Notes under the pieces: generated by a model | What the model was told of the DNA's origin: nothing | Databases searched by the model: none | What the model saw: only the letters and a program-made list of their open reading frames with translations | Shown here: positions 62,040 to 64,000 of the stretch, piece by piece | Layout: every line of letters begins with the position of its first letter | Position numbering within the stretch: position 1 is the stretch's first letter | Program-made: the position numbers and the translations under genes | Assembly: GCA_028023455.1 (NCBI GenBank) | Contig: JAQFVV010012420.1 | Span: 4,592,001-4,656,000 of the forward strand | Direction of reading: 5' to 3' | DNA length: 64,000 bases | Source of the DNA: Epiperipatus broadwayi | Lineage: Eukaryota > Onychophora > Udeonychophora > Euonychophora > Peripatidae

Positions 62040-62490
62040 GACATATTTAAGTCCTATGTGTGAGAGGTCAGAATAACTTAAGGTCAACATGGGTGTGATA
62101 ATAATATTGGCATCATCAAGGGCTTTGAGCATTTCATTCTTGAATTTTTAATGATATGGATGGCTGAAGAATTGAAGAGTGGAGAAGACTAAAGCTTGTT
62201 CATTAAAGTTTAAAAATTTGTTATCTTAATATAAACTGAGCAGTGATTATATATGTGTGTGTGTGTTGGTGATTTGGATCAACTGATGAGTACTGATCTA
62301 TCATGAAATACATAAATTGGACATCATTTATCTTTTTCACATATATGTGGTCATGTGCATCAGTTGTATAAGTTGGATTAAATAGCTGTGAGGAATTTGA
62401 AAGTCTGAGTTCAAGTCCCTTATCATTACATTAAACTTTAGTATAGACAATATATATGTATTTAAATATTATATATATAAATTATATTTA
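62040..62490 (+). repeat. Repeat R1, sense copy
   Basis: A longer R1 copy ('gtcaacatgggtgtgataat', 'tgaagaattgaagagtggag', 'gatttggatcaactgatgag', 'gaaagtctgagttcaagtcc'). Its end repeats the 61762-62020 end, so one of the two probably arose by tandem duplication. Confidence 0.8.
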
Positions 62491-64000
62491 GTTTTTAAAT
62501 TCAAAAACAATAAAATTACCCAGAATAGGTAAATAGTACAATAAATTTATATAAATATTATATATATATATATCACTATATGATGTGTACATTACCTTTG
62601 TTTGAGTTGATATTATGTGAGTATAAAAGTAATTTTTTTAATCTGATTATTTATGAATTTATTTATTTTAATGTATAATAGTATAATTTACAATTTATAT
62701 GTTATATATAATGTACTCTTTAAAATATACTGGGAATTTTTTTTTTTTTTTGTATTTGTTAAATTTAATAGATAAACAGATATAGGAGTCTCTTTCTTTT
62801 TATTAAGTGGATCCAAGATGGGCACTTAATTTGGGAGCAAAACAAGAAACTCACTACAGTATAGATATTTAATTTGTGTTGAATATTAGCATTATGATTT
62901 TTATGCTATGAAGTATATGAAGATGGGCAGTGCTAAAAATGGCATCCATATTTTATTTTAATGTATCAAAGCATAGATATCTAGTTTGGATACTTATTTA
63001 GAATTGTACTATACTTATTTCAATGCCACTAGTTAGAGCAGACTGAACCTAAATTTATCAAGTATATCAGCTAACAAAAAATTTGAATATATAAAAGTAA
63101 CACAGGATTTAAGCCATATTTTAAGCTTAAAATTGAAATATGATAATACGCAAACGCATATATATATATAATATTTTAAAAGTTATTATAACAAAAGCAA
63201 AAATCAGTAAATAATTTATTTTGATACTTATTACTTATATAAGGCTAAAATCTCAGTACATGCACCTTGAGTGCTTAATTTTAGCAAGAGAGACCTCTCC
63301 AAATCATAACACAAGATTCGACTTTATAAAGATAAGAGGGTCCCTCTTATCTCTCAACCTATTTTCTTAATTATATAGGCAAATCTAAAATATTTTGATT
63401 TGGGAGCATGAAGCTAATAAATTCTTCACTGATTAAGTCCACTATTTCTGTTAAAATTCAATAAATAACATACTTTTTTTTTGCTTAAAACAATTATCTA
63501 TATAATTCATAGTTGTTATTTTAAATTTGAATTTATAATTTTTTTAATTAATATGAATAATTCATTAATGCATAATCATTTTTTAGCCTCATACATATTT
63601 GAACCTGAGATATTATTGTTTGATTGTAGATATTTAGTAGAGAGGAGTATATACTTGCATAACAGAGAACTGGATTTAGCCATGGCACTCAATTGGAATT
63701 TATATAACATATTTAAACACACTCATGTATATTTAGAAAAGATATGTCTAAAAAGCACATGCTATTGATTATATAAAAGATCTAATAAATATATCATAAG
63801 GAAACATTTTAGCTAAATTTGAACTCAGACATCCTTAGTTAGATTAAATGTTGTTTGGATGTAACAAAATTTCCCTTTACTCCAAATAGCATTGATGTTT
63901 GCATTCTTTCTCTCTCTACAAGGCTCTCATTGCTTACTTATACCAAATTTTCAGTTACAATTTAACTTACACAATTAGTAGTACTTGATAATAGAAGATT
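62491..64000. other. AT-rich DNA without recognisable genes
   Basis: TA microsatellites (62563-62572, 63161-63170) and poly-T tracts (62740-62751) occur. The longest frame, 95 codons at 63481-63768, has no family signature. 63280-63350 contains a small inverted pair ('aagagggtccctctta'). Confidence 0.45.

Noticed and set aside
63481-63768. 95-codon plus-strand frame
   Set aside because: AT-driven composition, no domain, no splice or promoter context that can be recognised.

Overview
This window is AT-rich (roughly three quarters A+T by eye) animal-type nuclear DNA. It holds no host protein-coding gene that I can support. Almost everything recognisable is transposon-derived: a Ty3/gypsy LTR retrotransposon, an RTE-type non-LTR retrotransposon, an older degraded APE-type LINE, a hAT transposase remnant, SINE-like hairpin retroposons, fold-back repeats, a satellite block and a non-autonomous long-LTR element. 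This mix suggests an invertebrate metazoan. A mollusc, perhaps a cephalopod, is only a weak guess; nothing here identifies the species.

Layout. 1-130 is the end of a dispersed repeat called R1 here. 131-8681 is gene-free AT-rich DNA, with an LTR-like start at 3460. 8682-17294 is a near-complete Ty3/gypsy element on the minus strand: LTRs of about 1.98 kb, an 893-bp leader, gag, and pol in -1 frame with protease, reverse transcriptase, RNase H and integrase. Its pol is broken by two small indels in simple-sequence tracts. 17295-21365 is AT-rich, with one hairpin SINE-like copy (R2) bounded by a perfect 12-bp target-site duplication, and one R1 copy. 21366-28900 holds remains of an old minus-strand LINE. 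Into its reverse transcriptase a 5'-truncated RTE element has jumped (23297-25260, 12-bp duplication), and a SINE-like copy (R3) lies at 22711-22979.

28900-44600 is AT-rich, with a tRNA-like retroposon (30317-30398), an R1 fold-back cluster (31535-32600), a 540-bp fold-back (33051-33590), R3 and R2 copies (37050-37325, 38608-38944) and an inverted-repeat element (41441-42575). 44634-45290 is a poly-G run abutting a hAT transposase fragment with its terminal inverted repeat. 50511-51340 is a satellite of about 175 bp period. It is interrupted at about 51410 by 7.7 kb of less AT-rich DNA, which itself contains a 5.15-kb element with 2.2-kb LTRs and no coding capacity (52747-57896). From 59150 to the end are more simple duplications and a second R1 cluster (61386-62490).

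Nothing here works together as a pathway. The interest lies in the nesting order, in two LTR families that share a terminal hairpin, and in a SINE-like group (R2/R3) with a shared core that occurs in opposite orientations, large internal palindromes and clear target-site duplications. All boundaries and identities come from reading the sequence; no alignment or database search was run.
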